DNA of 64,000 nucleotides from Hyposmocoma kahamanoa (lineage: Eukaryota; Arthropoda; Insecta; Lepidoptera; Cosmopterigidae). The stretch is from contig NW_020653945.1 in the NCBI RefSeq assembly GCF_003589595.1, positions 24,527,929 to 24,591,928 of the forward strand, read 5' to 3'. Below the pieces are notes generated by a model. It saw only the letters and a program-made list of their open reading frames with translations, was not told the DNA's origin and did no database searches. Shown piece by piece: positions 1 to 12,401 of the stretch (position 1 is the stretch's first letter; every line of letters begins with the position of its first letter). The translations under genes were made by a program, and so were the position numbers.

Positions 1-125
1 TTTCAACCGACTTTAAAAAAAGATGGAGCTTCTCCATTGGACTGTATTTTTTGTGTATGATGTTACGCAATTACACCGACAATTTGACTTTTGAACGATT
101 CTTTTCTGTTGAAAAGAGGGTGTCT
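1..125 (+). repeat. ACCGACTT-type interspersed repeat, partial
   Basis: The window opens with 'CAACCGACTTTAAAAAAAG', a T-rich run and a 'GAACGATTCTTTTCTGTTGAAAAG' type segment. The same order (ACCGACTTC, A run, GGACCGATTT, T run, GTTTGAAA) recurs near 40.68, 48.72 (reverse), 55.6 and 56.93 kb, which defines an interspersed family. No coding capacity is visible. The class of element is unknown to me. Confidence 0.55.
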
Positions 126-139
126 CAGTAGTGAAATGA

Positions 140-365
140 ATATTTTAGAAGAGCTTTTTGTGGAAAACATTACATGCTCCGGTATTGAAGGATAAGAGTG
201 CTGGTGAAATTACAGGCACATGAGTCTCTCCCTTCCTTCTTACGGGCGCAGTGACAGTGCCCCTAAGATCTTTGCGATTTAAAGCTCTGAGTGGCACTGC
301 AATTATTACGAATAGGTGTGTCGCTTACCACCAGGCACACGACTTGTTCATCTCGTCATATGATA
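140..365 (-). repeat. ~280 bp abundant repeat, copy 1
   Basis: Minus-strand copy of a family present eight times in the window. Diagnostic blocks are 'GGTGAAATTACAGGCACATG', 'GCGCAGTGACAGTGCCC', 'AGATCTTTGCGATTTAAAGC' and 'CACGACTTGTTC'. It has no reading frame and no tRNA-like promoter that I can see, so it is a non-coding interspersed repeat of unknown type. Confidence 0.75.
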
Positions 366-969
366 ATAAAAATAATTAAAATAAGTAAATAAAATAGTCA
401 AGTGTGTTTTAAAGCCACTAAAGTGACATACTCATTATTTGACTGGATCGTCACAAAAGGAGTGGTATTTCGTTAAGACCGAGGTCTGAAGTGAGGAGTT
501 TTGTAATAAATCATAGTCGGGACTACAGAGAACCGGGCTAAAGACGACTAGCTATTACACCGTGCTACTAAACGGTCGAATTATATTTGGTCAACTTTAA
601 AACATGCATAATTCGTGTTGACATCCGTTTAGTATAATTTTAATAACCTTTACAAATGTATAATGCATTTAACCGATTTCAGCAAAAATGCGTAACTTGA
701 TGTGCTAAAAATTGTCCGTTCTAGATTGTTCCTGACAACAATTCTACGGGCAGCACTAGCGAAGAAGAGTTCCAGGACGCAGTGACTCAAAGTATCAGCC
801 CCTTGAGTTCCCCATTGCGAGCTGCGTAATCGGCGCGCGCGCAGAGAGCCGCAGCGCGCAGTGCTAGACGTGACGAGGTCGCGAACGTTGCACTCAACTA
901 ATGATGAAGACGATCGATTACGATTGAAACTAGTCGGACTGCTTCCGACTAAAATACTACGCGATGAAT
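366..969. other. No gene seen; short CpG-rich patch inside
   Basis: AT-rich DNA without a credible ORF. Positions 815-890 are strikingly CpG-rich (GGCGCGCGCGCAG, CGCAGCGCGCAG, GAGGTCGCGAACG) against an AT-rich background. That could be a promoter relic or part of an unrecognised repeat. Confidence 0.5.
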
Positions 970-1318
970 CCCGTTAATTTTATATTATATCGTGTATTTA
1001 GTGGTTTATTATTATGGCTCAGGGCTCATTGAAAACCAGCGCCACAGTCAATTGCGGCTGTGGCATAAACTGAATGAAGTCCTTTTGCATACGCCACAAC
1101 CGCACACATGACAGTACAACATTTGTAGTTGTTATATTTAGTATTTTTTGTTTTGCTCTTTGTTTGTTATTGTCTTATTTCATTTTATTTTAATTTTGTT
1201 TATTACGTCTTTTTGTTTTGTTTTGCTTGTCTAAGTAGTATCAATATTTTTTTTTGTATCTATGTGTTGTGGCGTAGCAATAAATGTCTATTCTATTCTA
1301 TTCTATTCTATTCTATTT
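970..1318 (+). mobile_element. LINE-like 3' tail with (TCTAT)n end
   Basis: A T-rich segment ends with an AATAAA signal at about 1279-1284, followed immediately by six TCTAT units at 1287-1316. A 3' UTR with a polyadenylation signal running into a short tandem repeat is how many lepidopteran non-LTR retrotransposons end. A GCCACAG...CTGTGGC hairpin lies near 1041-1065. The 63-codon ORF across it is low-complexity F/Y/L and is not believed. The family is not identified. Confidence 0.45.
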
Positions 1319-1487
1319 AAATCTTACAGTTAGCAGTAATGTTTCTTGCAATAGAGTTCGCCCAGGATAGTATTGCCAGCGCACCTAATTATGCCACCAA
1401 CAATGGAGTTTCGCTGCGTTCTTGTTTTGAACGGTTGCTGTCATCAACGTTATCAATTTTTATTTCTATAAATTTTTATGACTTCAA

Positions 1488-1730
1488 GTGACGGGACAAA
1501 CAAGTCATGCGCCTGATGGTAAGCTATACGCTTGTCCATAACACTCGTACATAGCGCCCGTCACCTTGAGACATAAGTTGACAAGTCCCATGTGCCTGCA
1601 ATTTCACCAGCAACCCTTACCCTTCTAAACCGGGACATACTTCACATTACCGCTTGACGACAGAAATAGGTAAGGTGACAGTACTACCCTGGACGAACTC
1701 ATTCACAAGGGAGCTCTACTGCTACTAAAA
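1488..1730 (+). repeat. ~280 bp abundant repeat, copy 2
   Basis: Plus-strand copy running from 'GACGGGACAAACAAGTCATG' to 'GGAGCTCTACTGCTACTAAA'. It contains 'CTTGAGACATAAGTTGACAA' and 'GAAATAGGTAAGGTGACAG'. It is inverted relative to the copy at 2042-2245. Confidence 0.75.
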
Positions 1731-2041
1731 TCGATAAACTTAGCAGTATTGCAGAGCCCTGAAGACGCGGTCGTTAATATCGAAGTCTGATCTCTAATGT
1801 TTGGACCTACAAAACAAAATTAATGGTATATACATATAAATACTAAACTTATTACTTTCCTTCCACTTGGCAGATCGGCTTCAAATTGTGTATACTGTGT
1901 AAATCTGATAACATAACAATAACGTAGCAACTTTGTTCTAATCCTGCAACCAGGATAGTCTGCAAACTATCCAACTCCTCAACTACTTCCAGTAGAACCA
2001 TCGTATTGGTCCTAACATTAGTAGTAATTTGTGAAAGAAAT

Positions 2042-2245
2042 CGTCTGCCGCCAAGCAATAATGTGAGGAAAGGGTAAGGGTGCTGGTGAAATTACAAGCA
2101 CATGAGACTGTTGTCTCAAAGAGATGGGCGCAGTGGCGGTGGTTGTGAGTGGTTTTGCGGTTAAAGCTGTTGTTATGGCAACTGTTATGGGTAGGTGAGT
2201 AGCGTATTCACAATCACACGACCTGCACGTCTCGTCATTTTGTAA
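2042..2245 (-). repeat. ~280 bp abundant repeat, copy 3
   Basis: A diverged minus-strand copy. 'TGCCGCCAAGCAATAATGTG', 'GGGTGCTGGTGAAATTACAA' and 'GACCTGCACGTCTCGTCA' match the other copies. The ORFs that overlap it on the minus strand are accidental. Confidence 0.65.
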
Positions 2246-2535
2246 ATAAAAAAATAGTACATTGTGCATTAAGGGCGGAAAGTAAGGAATTATAAACGAG
2301 ACTATATTAGAAGCCCGAAGTCGAGACTGAGGGCTTTCAGAGGTTCGTAATTCCCGTACCCGTACGTGTTCATCACACTTGCGCGTAAATAGTGTGATTG
2401 CATTTTTTCTTCTCATTACAACCATAGTCGTATAATGAAAAGAAAATAGGCCCGAAGATTTTATTTGAAGTAATGCTCCAAAGTCAGTAGTCAAGTTAGT
2501 CCCTAATCATACCATTAACGTGCAAGTATGATGAA
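2246..2535. other. No feature recognised
   Basis: Unique-looking AT-rich DNA between a repeat and the 3' tail of the RTE-like LINE. A 158-codon minus ORF extends into it but has no recognisable motif. Confidence 0.4.
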
Positions 2536-4112
2536 AAATATTTTATTATTATTGTTGCATGCATACATACATATACTTCACGCCTATTTCCCATCGGGGT
2601 AGGCAGAGACAACAGTCTTCCACTTGCTACGGTCCTGACATACATCTTTCGCCTCATCAACACGCATCAATGCTTTCATACACGCTCGTCGGTTAAGGGT
2701 AATCTTGACCTGGCCCTTCTTTAGGATGGCCTCAATTTGGTCATGATAAGTTCTCCTTGGTCGGCCCATACCAACTTGCCCGCTCACACTCGCCTTATAA
2801 ATCTGTTTCGTCACTCTTCTTTCATTCATTCTCTCTACACGTTTGAACCATCTAAGCATCCCTTTCTCTATCTTTGTCACTATATGTTCTTCCACGCCGC
2901 AACGCTCTCTTATCACACTGTTCCGTAATTTATCCATCCGAGTCACTACAGTCATACTGCTCAAAGCTCTCATTTCTACTGCATTAATTCTACTTTCATG
3001 CTTCTTCTGCGAAACCAATATTCACTACCATACATAAGTGTAGGAACCAGCACCCCCCCCATGCACAGCCAATCGTGCCTTTTTAGACACTTTCTGGCTG
3101 CCCATGAAGGTATGCAAGGCACCATTCACCTGATTCCCTGCGTTCACTCTTCTTTCAATATGTCTCTTTCACATTTTCCATTACACGTAAACATAGAACC
3201 CAAATACACAAACTCTTTCACTTGTTCCACTTTCACTCCTTTAATCAATATCGTATAAATCGTCATATCTTCCTCTCTTTCAAAAAACCTACCTTTGTCT
3301 TTCCCACATTAATTTTCATTCCTTTCAGCACCATGCGTAATATTTACTATCTCTTGCAACTCCTCCACTGACGACGCTTATTAGCATTATTAGCGTTATA
3401 ACCACCTGATCATCGGCGTATAGGAGGCACTTAATGAGTAAACCGTTCATTCTCAGCCCACACGTACTGTCTTTCAAAACTTTCAAACAATTGTCCATAA
3501 TTAGGTTGAACAGCCATGGCCACGCTACACATCCCTGTCTAACACCTTTCCCGATATCGAACCAGTCAGTGTAAGCACCATTTATTCTGACACAGGCACT
3601 GGAATCCTCATAGAGAGATTTCAGTGCCTGAACTAGACTGCCGTCTACCCCATACATAGGCAATGTCGACCATAATTCTTTCCTTGACACTCTGACGTAG
3701 GCCTTCTCCAAGTCTATAAAAGCACAATAGACTTTTTGTCTTTTAGCCAAGAACTTTTCGGTCATGTTTCGCAAGGAGAAGACCTGATCAATGCATCCCA
3801 TTCCTCTTCTAAATTCCGCTTGCACGTCCCAAATTTTTTCTTCCGTTTCTTTCATCACTCTCTCAATCAATAAATACCTTTGCATATAATTTGCCGACAA
3901 TGCTAAGAGGATTGGATTCCGCGGTAATTTTTGCAGTCTTGCTGCGACCCTTTTCCCTTATATAATGGTATGATGACAGCCTTGCCCCAGTCTCCTGGCA
4001 CTCGGCCGCTTGACCAACAAAGGTTGAAAAGGCGGTACAGCTGACTAGCGATCACACCCTGTCCAGCCCTCAGCATTTCAGCAGCAATTCTGTCATATCC
4101 CGCAGCATATAT
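2536..4112 (-). pseudogene. RTE-like LINE reverse transcriptase, decayed 3' half
   Basis: This is the remains of an ORF2 that would copy its own RNA into DNA at a genomic nick. On the minus strand, 4112-3900 gives RT domain 1-2 (AAEMLRAGQGV, VIIPLYKGKG, NYRGIQ). Positions 3900-3325 give the palm: AEFRRGMGCIDQ, CAFIDLEKAY, GVRQGCV and the catalytic LLYADDQV. A C run at 3053-3060 breaks the frame, after which 3018-2584 carries the C-terminal region (MLRWFKRVERM, MGRPRRTYHDQI, DRSKWKTVVSAYP). The element ends in 'GGGAAATAGGCGTGAAGTAT' followed by ATGT units. The endonuclease and 5' end are missing and there are at least two frameshifts. RTE assignment rests on the C-terminal motifs and is moderately secure. 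Confidence 0.8.
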
Positions 4113-4534
4113 GTTGCATTATGACGTATTAAATAATCATTTGACGTATATCCAATATTTCAAATGGTTCTGTTTTAATCAAGTTGCACTTCGGTGTAAA
4201 ATGCGGAAGAATTTAAAGCGCGATCTAACACAATCCTTTTATCTAGAGTAGTGATCCTTGTTGCCGGGAATGTCGCGGATTTAGTTTCATTACACGCTCG
4301 TGTCGTTTTTGTGAGATTTTTAAACTGTTCTCCGAGTTTCTCGTTATGCACAAATCTTATAGTAGCTAAGTCAAAAAGAGATGGCGTTGGTCGATTCCGC
4401 ACAACAGTGAAAGTGTTAAATCAATCACTTTAAAAAATATATAGGTAGTTAAATTCAGGATATACAGTGATAAGTATATGGTGTAAGGACATATTTCGTA
4501 AAAATGTTCAGGATAAAAAATAAACACAAACTTA
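4113..4534. other. No feature recognised
   Basis: AT-rich. Two short overlapping ORFs on opposite strands show no motif and are read as chance. Confidence 0.4.
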
Positions 4535-4536
4535 TC

Positions 4537-4650
4537 GAGTTCTTAGGTCTCCGCGATTGTTATACATAGGAAATGAAACTATTTTTCCGGATTTAAATCG
4601 CATTTTTTAAATATACGCGATTTAAATCCGGAAAAATAGTTTCATTTCCT
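4537..4650 (+). mobile_element. Foldback element FB1, copy 1 (perfect hairpin)
   Basis: A 30 bp outer block (GAGTTCTTAGG...GATTGTTATACAT) leads into a perfect 34 bp inverted repeat. The arms are 4568-4601 and 4617-4650, with a 15 nt loop; each arm contains 'ACTATTTTTCCGGATTTAAA'. The outer block is present on one side only, as in the other copies at 17608, 29084 (reverse) and 58156. It is non-coding and resembles a MITE or foldback element. Confidence 0.8.
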
Positions 4651-7600
4651 ATAAATACAAACTTACCATGAAATTTTACAAGAAAGCCGCTGCATTCAAT
4701 TGGTACTTTACACATACCAATGTTTTTTTAACTGTACTAGAACATATATACTTTAGGATATACTTTTTCAAACGGCTTATAGCCTTAGCCTTAACCCTCG
4801 ATTACTATCAAAACCGTTGTCGCCGAAACTTACACATTCGTAATATTATGTTAAACACAATGAAATCTTAATAATGAATGGCTGTAGTTTCTAATTTAAA
4901 AAGGTATAATGAATTGTGGACAGTTATTATAATTTAAACTTTACACAGTTGGCACATCGTTGACTGTTCAATACCAGTTTAAATTACGACGTTTTGATTT
5001 TATATAGTTTCATTCAATGTGCTGACGTCCAGAGACAATAGCTCCAAAAAAACAATCGACCATATTGCAGCCGTATCAGTTTTACGTTCGTTTCTTATAA
5101 CAAAAAATCTATTACGACAGAAGATGGAAAACTTGGCGATGATATGAAAAACCACCATGGATAATGTTTCAGGTGCGACAATCATTTTTGGCACGTCAAA
5201 ATGCCTAATGCCGTTTTACGTGAGATAATTGACACGATCATAACGTACAAAATAAAAATAGCGGACTGGGTTCCGCGTGCAGTTGGCATACGTGCAGTGT
5301 AACTCTAAGTACTTGTACTATATTTATTGTTCTGTGATAAATTTATATGTTGGATCATTCTTGTATACATTCCCCACTTGCACATTCATTACCCTAGAGA
5401 TGTATGGGATATTTTCCATTTTGTAACATCGTTTTCACACACATGTGCTTTATCTAAAGAACATTATGTTGTAAAAATATGCTTAGCTTCGAGCAGATAA
5501 CTTTTCCTGCTACGATCCCAGCGCATACTTATCATGCTTACTCCATTCGATAAATTTTTGAAGATTTCTTATAATAACTTTTATGTAACATCATTTATGT
5601 TTATGGCGCGTATAATAAGTGATATATATCTAACAAAATAATAGGTGCCACTGAAATTACTATACATTTGATTCCCCATGGAATAAAGTTACTGCAAAAT
5701 TATAAATGAAACAAATCGAAGAGAGGGTAAAATGAAAAAGTGAATAAATACAAATTAGTGTTGATAATATGGATGAGCGCAGCTCGTAGTAAGGTACCGC
5801 ATGTAAATTTTGCAAGTGGAGCGCAACAATCTTGACAACTTGGGGTTACTCGGGGTCCTATAAGGGAACACAATAATAATGAAACAAATTTGTTTTTACT
5901 TAGATACACACCTATATCTATTTCCAGTCGTTACACCGTCTGAGATAGGTATGGTTATATTAAAGTAAGCCGGCATCTCAAGCTATTGTGTCGGCGTATT
6001 GCGGGACCTACCCCATTAGGGATACCTTCCTTTATTGTTCGTATTATATTCTCTTCTCAACATGATAGTATTTTGTCCTTATGTATGGGATTTTGGGATG
6101 AATATTTTGTTAGACATGGCGGCTGTTGTTTTAGGCTAGCATATCGTGAGCTCCTGTGTGTACCTTTGCATGATACCACATCAGAATCACTCAAATAAAC
6201 GTGTGATAGTTTGGGCAAGTTACCATAGTGGTAATTCATTTATGAATTTGCAACATTGAAAGTCTAAATTTCAAATTCAATGCGGCGATGGAACACCTCA
6301 ATACATGTAGATACTCAAATACATAGAACAAAGATTTATTCATTAATTTGCAAAACCAAATTATACTAGGCAATTCCCTATATTTACTTAACGTGATGTA
6401 GTAGTAGATGTGTATCATACTGTGATGGAATGTTTTTTGAACGAAGCTGAAAGAAGGGAAATTTCTCATACTCTAGACTATAATTTGGCAAAGTAACATT
6501 GTGTTAACGCGTATATGGTGACAAATCTAGTGAAAATTATTCATAACATCTTTTTTTTGTAACGTTTGGTTTTTGGATTCTATCGATTCATTCACACAAC
6601 AGACAGCATTTGTAACGGTCGTTCGTACAAATACAATGTATTGATTTGCATTTTCGCCATATTTACAGAGGTCATTTTATATCCGAAACTGAACCCAAAT
6701 CACAAAAAAATAAATCGAAAAACAAATCTTAAATTCATATTTTTTATTTAATTGCGGTAAACAAATTTGATCCAAAGGTCATTGACTTGCACGGCATTTA
6801 CAAACATTTCAAACAATAACCTTAAATGCGCAGAAAGAAAAGCATTTTAGATCTATTTGGTGGTGGGGTGCGGGTAGCGACGGCGGGAGAGTGTCGTATC
6901 GAGCGTGCGATTGGTAGATCAATCGACCTTGCTTCCCGTACTGCGTCTACGTCACACTAACATTCCGCATACATTCTATTCTAGTCTGTTATGAAATGCC
7001 ACGTCGTTTTACCAAACAAGATTAGTAGTGCAAAAAAGAATCGCTACTAAGTTCACCAGAACCTGCACGGTAATTCATCAAGAACAAGTGCCTGTCTATT
7101 CTTACGGCATGATGTGAAACGTTTAGTTTACGCGGAGGATACGAGTGTCGAAATTTCTGCTTTCAAAGTTGTGGAGTCTAATGTTCAAATGAAACTCAAG
7201 TGCAAATCTCTGCATAACTGTAGAGCTAGGTACTTCTAGCAATAAAGTTGGTAAGTACCAAATCTAAGTTACAAAAACCTTTTTCAGTCAACTATTCTAA
7301 TTAACGTAATTAAATAGTAAATTATAACAATACTAGTACATAATCATAATTTAAAAAATAGACAAATAATCGATCGAGAAAGATTACATATCGCTCGGTG
7401 AATCGGGTGGCGGGGTCACTGCCCTTGCGTGGTGCATACGACTTCAGACAATTTTGCAAAACAATTAGCTAGAATATTGAACAGAATGTTTTTTTAAATA
7501 TTTTTAGATGATTTAGCATTATTTTTATTATTAATTTCTTAAATAAGGCGAAAATGCAAATCAACACACTGTATATTATAGGCAGGAAACAAATAGAGAA

Positions 7601-8950
7601 AAGAGACAAGACTGACCCGAGCGACACATACACGCTCTAATACATTGTATTATCTTCCTCAAGAGCCAGGAAAGCAAGAAAGACTTATAAATTGACTGTA
7701 CGTAATTATGGCACTATTAATAATGGGGTAACGAAAAAAACCCCTAAATTATTTTATCCAGATTATTCAAATGGAATCTTGAAAACAGCGTGACAATTTG
7801 CTCTATTCATTGCCTATGCTAGCGCTTGATTTGAGAATCTTTCCTACCTTAAATCTGATAATATGGCGTTTGAGAGATAGATACATTACACAGCATTGTC
7901 CGATACGTTGGCTTCGCAATCATCTATTTATTACGTTCATCATGGAGAAAAGTGGACGCAAACATGGCTACAATATCATTTGACGTTAAGGTGTTACCGA
8001 CAACACAAAAAATACCTGTTCGCGAGACTTGAGTAGCCCCAAATAATATTTAGTGAGAAACACGACGACAGTGTATTTAAACCTTTCGTGGTATACTTTA
8101 AGAAGGAAGACGCAAGGCGTTTAGGGGAAATGGGTAGTGTAACAACAACAGTGAGATGTATGTATGTCTTTGTCGAAATTTAGGCACTACATCCCAAAAC
8201 GCGACTAGTATTACCACATTAAACCAACGCACACATGCCACAGCATAATTAGGCTACAGCTCAAGAGATATACCAATTTGAATAATCATAAACCGGGTGT
8301 ATCGTTTGATTAATTTCGCGTGAAGCTGATACGCTACTCATTTGCATCGAACGCGGTGGATGGATGAGATTTAGAGCGATATCCTTTGTATAATTCGTAA
8401 TTCTCTATAGCTCTTTAACACGTGAAGCCACGTACATTAGCTTTTAATTAATGAAGATTGTTTAATTCATAGTGAAACCTCCATGTAATAAAATTAGTGA
8501 CGCGCAATAGGTCGGCTGATTAGGCTTCAATGTTGAAGCGAGGCTCATTTGAGGCATTCACGTGTAATAAACACTGGATCGTGAAAATTTCGTTTAGAAT
8601 ATTTAAACAAGCAGAATATTCATTTTAAGCAAGTACAGCGAATGCTTGAGCATAGTTGTAATGAGCAAAGACGATAACAAGCACATTATGGAGCAATGCT
8701 AGAAGCAATATTTAAGCTCATTGTGGTCTTTGAAACTTAACATTTCCACTACTCGAGTGGTCCTTGTTGAATGTTCTCTATGAGCAAATGCGGTAGGCAA
8801 ATGCCTGTATGAAAATCCATTGTTCGACTGCTAAAATTGTAACAGAATTCTTTTATATTAACAGACTTTGGACTATGCAAAAACCGGTTCTCATATTTCA
8901 ACTTGATAAACAAAAAACAAAAATATGACAAAATATTTTGAATTTTTATT
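4651..8950. other. 4.3 kb without recognisable features
   Basis: AT-rich sequence with only short, motif-free ORFs of up to 77 codons. There is a slightly GC-richer stretch at 6860-6965 (GGTGGGGTGCGGGTAGCGAC and following), of unknown meaning. I see no transposon domains, tRNA-like heads or convincing splice-site-bounded exons. It may be unique intergenic or intronic DNA. Confidence 0.4.
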
Positions 8951-8956
8951 GAAATG

Positions 8957-9001
8957 ATATTCAATTATTTTTTGTGAAATTACTCCACTAGTTTGTTATA
9001 A
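8957..9001 (-). repeat. 44 nt conserved motif, copy 1
   Basis: On the minus strand this reads ATAACAAACTAGTGGAGTAA, then TTTCACAAAAAATAATTGAA. The same block occurs at 12402-12440 and 62795-62838 on the plus strand in otherwise different surroundings. It may be the end of a mobile element; CTAGT would suit a Helitron 3' end, but I see no hairpin upstream. Confidence 0.5.
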
Positions 9002-9016
9002 TTATTATTTTTTTTT

Positions 9017-9120
9017 AGTTGGTGTAGCGTCTGGCACGGTAAGCTAGAAGACGTCGGTGCAAATCCGGCCGGATTGAAGGAATTTTTTCTGAGTGTTCGA
9101 TCTTCGTGTTAATAATTATA
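9017..9120 (+). mobile_element. SINE-like repeat family C, copy 1
   Basis: It is homologous to 62970-63083: 'AGAAGACGTCGGTGCAAATC' aligns with the box-B-bearing 'AGAAGACGCTGGTTCGAATC', followed in both by a GTTCGATCTT block and TTAATAATT. The B box here is degraded (GGTGCAAATCC). It is a tRNA-derived, RNA polymerase III type, non-autonomous element. Confidence 0.55.
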
Positions 9121-10775
9121 AAAAATATTTTGATGCATCAATTTCTGATATACAGAATATTGAATCAAATGAATACCTATAATATTCACTCAATGATTTC
9201 CAGGATCATTACGTAGAATGTTACCGTTACTAAACGACTATATAGACCACGTGGACTATTAATGGAATATGACCTACACACTGAATGAGAGAAAAATATA
9301 AGTAATATATAGTGAAAAGATGAGATAAAACCAATAATCACTAAGTGGTATAAAAGTCGATCTTCCAATATGAAGCCATTACTAAAACTCTTGCGTGGAG
9401 CATTAAAATCCATTTTAGTATCACCTACGTAGTTTTATTCCTTTGCTATATATTTTTGCCGTAGCACTATCAAGGTGATGTTCGCTGTTTATTCGAAAGG
9501 CTATCGAAAGTTTGTCGATAGAATAATATTAATATAGTTTAATAATTGTAACGTTTTATATAAAAAAACCCACCTCAAAAGTTCGTGGAATTACATCTAT
9601 TTGCCAAGTTTTATTAGAATCGATTACCGCAAAGTGCGCGAAACCTAGAGATGGAATATTTTAAATGGGACCAACACTCAGATACCCTCTTACCAACAAA
9701 AAAAGAATTAATTAATCGGTGAATGAATCGGTAACATACATAAAAATAATACAGTCCAGTAGATAACCTCCTCCTTTTTTAGAAGTTAAATAGTGTTGTA
9801 TATCCATTGAGTTATAAAGTAAGTTATGCTTTAAATTGTTAACATTTATGATGTCTGACTAAATCAAAAGCAAAATTGCTATGAAGTAAAAAGGTTTTGA
9901 AAAGTAGCGCCTTGTGGTACGCTACCCTAAATTATGATGATAAATCAATTTATTTTTATGTATTTCTAATACAAAGATATAGGCTTCTTTACTGACCAAA
10001 TTGATAGCGTTTTTTGAATTTTATTTAGATTTTGACTAAGGAAAATTAAAACTATCTTAAATATTATCAGTTAATATTATATACGTCCATTATCAATTGT
10101 AATCTGAGCATAAAATTTTCAATCTAGCGGTTAAAATTATATTACGAAATGTTATATTAATTCAGACAGAGATTCATAACCATATACTTTCGGGAATTCC
10201 TAAATTTGCTAACAAATTATTGGCCTGTTTGTTGGATTTAGTTTAAAAACGCTCTACTATAAAATTTCTTTTATAAAAAAGAATTACAATAAGAAATGTA
10301 AATGATATCAATCCTAAGACACTATCTCACACATCACAGGGCTTAAAAAAGTTAGTTTCGTAAACTGTTAACCTTAACTCAACATTAACCTACAGGAGAT
10401 CAAAGTTTATTTTATATCTCGTTAACATTAGATGAAAATCGATATCGAAATGTAGACGAGAATGACTATTTGTAATGCACATTCAAGGCATCGCGATTCG
10501 AAGCGAAGTTAAACTATAGGACAGGTCGTAAACTAAACGGTGTCACTGTGGTTTCGGTGCTCCATATATTAAAGCAATTTTGGGATAAATGTTCATTTAA
10601 TTCTACTAATATCACTTTAAACTCCAGTTATTTTGTATCGAGTTTAAATTTTTGCAATTTTTTTCTCTGAGTTTACCGATGTTATTACGTCTCTTATAAC
10701 ATTAATCTACATAAATTGCAATTGTTTACTTTATTTGGTTCATAATTTCAAATTCTAAATTGTGACGTGAATTGG
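9121..10775. other. No feature recognised
   Basis: Very AT-rich, with many A or T runs and short chance ORFs only. No repeats shared with the rest of the window were spotted. Confidence 0.4.
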
Positions 10776-10779
10776 TTTA

Positions 10780-11368
10780 TTAGCCGCTCACGCGATGCGC
10801 TCTTCCTACCGCAAAATGGCGGCTATTTGGTTTCGCGAATTAGAAAAGCATTCAGTTTAAATACAAGTTTTTATAAATAAAAATTATTATTCTGCACTAC
10901 AACAAAAACATCTCAAATAAAATGCAGTAATACACCGCAAATCCTGCACTTAAAAAGCACTAATGAAATTTTTGCTGTACTTGGATAAATATGATAATAT
11001 TCCGTTTGAGTGGTTCTAACGTTTACCATGAAATTACTCCTTGAAGTATAGTTTATAAACATTTATATTCAGGGTAAACTTAAAAAACGCTACTTACGGT
11101 ATGTTTTCAATAAATAAACACCGACATCACCAGCCCAAACAATAACACACGATTGTCGTGACGTATTTTTGAAGTTGTTTATTTTTTTTAAATGACAGAC
11201 CCAGGCATTAAAAACTTTATGGTTTGCTAGAGTAGTTACCAAAAAGCAATTAATATTAGTTCTTTTACCTGTTATAAATTCGATATCCGATAAATCGGTA
11301 TAAAATCATCACCGGCACCTCTAGGTGTGGTATGCGTCTACGGCTGCATGTATCGCGTGAGCGGCTAA
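10780..11368. mobile_element. TIR element of 589 bp with TA flanks (family M1)
   Basis: A 17 bp perfect terminal inverted repeat, TTAGCCGCTCACGCGAT at 10780-10796 and its reverse complement at 11352-11368, is bounded on both sides by TA (10778-10779 and 11369-11370). That fits a Tc1/mariner-type 2 bp target duplication. The interior has no transposase, so this is a non-autonomous DNA element. Most of it (10783-11240) is repeated in reverse orientation at 18068-18556, with high identity. Confidence 0.7.
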
Positions 11369-11370
11369 TA

Positions 11371-12400
11371 TTGTAAGAATCAATTTAATAGTTTTATTTA
11401 TAGTGAAGTTTTTATGTATCAAAAGAAATGCTTAAGAATACTGGGCAACCTTAAGCAGACAGAAGACTGTAAACCAATTTTTTTTTAAATTAAATATGCT
11501 TGCCATGCTATTGATTTGCATCCTTGAAACTAGTGAATTCTTCAGAAAATACAGATATCTTTTTCCAGACGAACAACAACCAACAAATCTACGACCTATA
11601 CAAAGAATACTAGTTCCACCTTCAAAATTAAAAATGCATAGTTCTGGCCCCTATGCTGTGTACGTAAAAGTTATAACGTTCCCAAAACTATCAAAAATGA
11701 GGTTAACAATAATTCTTTTAATAAAAAACTTACAAAATATTTGGTTCAACAATGTTTTTACACGTTCCAAGAGTACTTCGAGAGCAAAGACTATGGGGCT
11801 ATGTTGAGTGTCTGCGTTATTATTATTTAAAGACAGGATATAATACATAACAAATAATATTACTATTATATGAGTTTTCAAAAATTATTAAGAAAGATTA
11901 TTTTATTTTGCTTTTTATTGCTTATACATATAAGTACTCATTACTTTTATTTTTGTTATTTCCATATTATTAATGAAATATTATTTTGACATTCATTTGA
12001 TTATGACATTTTATTTGTTTATTTTTAAGTTTTTAAAAATGTTCTTTAATTATTTCTATTTTATTAATATTTTATTATTGTGATTCTGATTTGATTAATT
12101 ATGATTGATTTTAATACTATTTTTATAGACTTTAGAACTTCTGTAATTTAATTTCGTTCAAAGTTAAACGTAAATTGCGTTGCCCTACAGGGTTACATGA
12201 CTGTACTTATATTTATTTCAAGAACTTGTGTATTACCCATATAAGGCAATAATTTAATAAAAAATGAATAATATAACCGAAGACAAAGTAACTTAACCCA
12301 ACCAAAAACTTTAACCTAACTTAATGACCTTTGGGTCATTAAGTTAGGCTTGTTATTTGCTCATTGAAATAATTTGTGACTCTTTGTATTAATTAAATAT
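11371..12400. other. AT-rich stretch; one snap-back hairpin
   Basis: Long AT-rich tracts. The 103-codon ORF at 11496-11807 has no recognisable domain and is covered by an opposing ORF. The only structure is the inverted repeat at 12315-12348. Confidence 0.45.
12315..12348. repeat. Perfect 15 bp inverted repeat, 4 nt spacer
   Basis: The arms are CCTAACTTAATGACC (12315-12329) and its exact reverse complement (12334-12348), separated by TTTG. It is not followed by a T run suggesting a terminator. Confidence 0.8.
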
Positions 12401-12401
12401 A

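Noticed and set aside
1129..1320. 63-codon ORF rich in F, Y, L and C (membrane-like)
   Set aside because: It arises from a T-rich 3' UTR and the TCTAT microsatellite; not a protein.
11496..11807. 103-codon plus-strand ORF
   Set aside because: No motif, overlapped by an opposite-strand ORF, AT-rich; chance.
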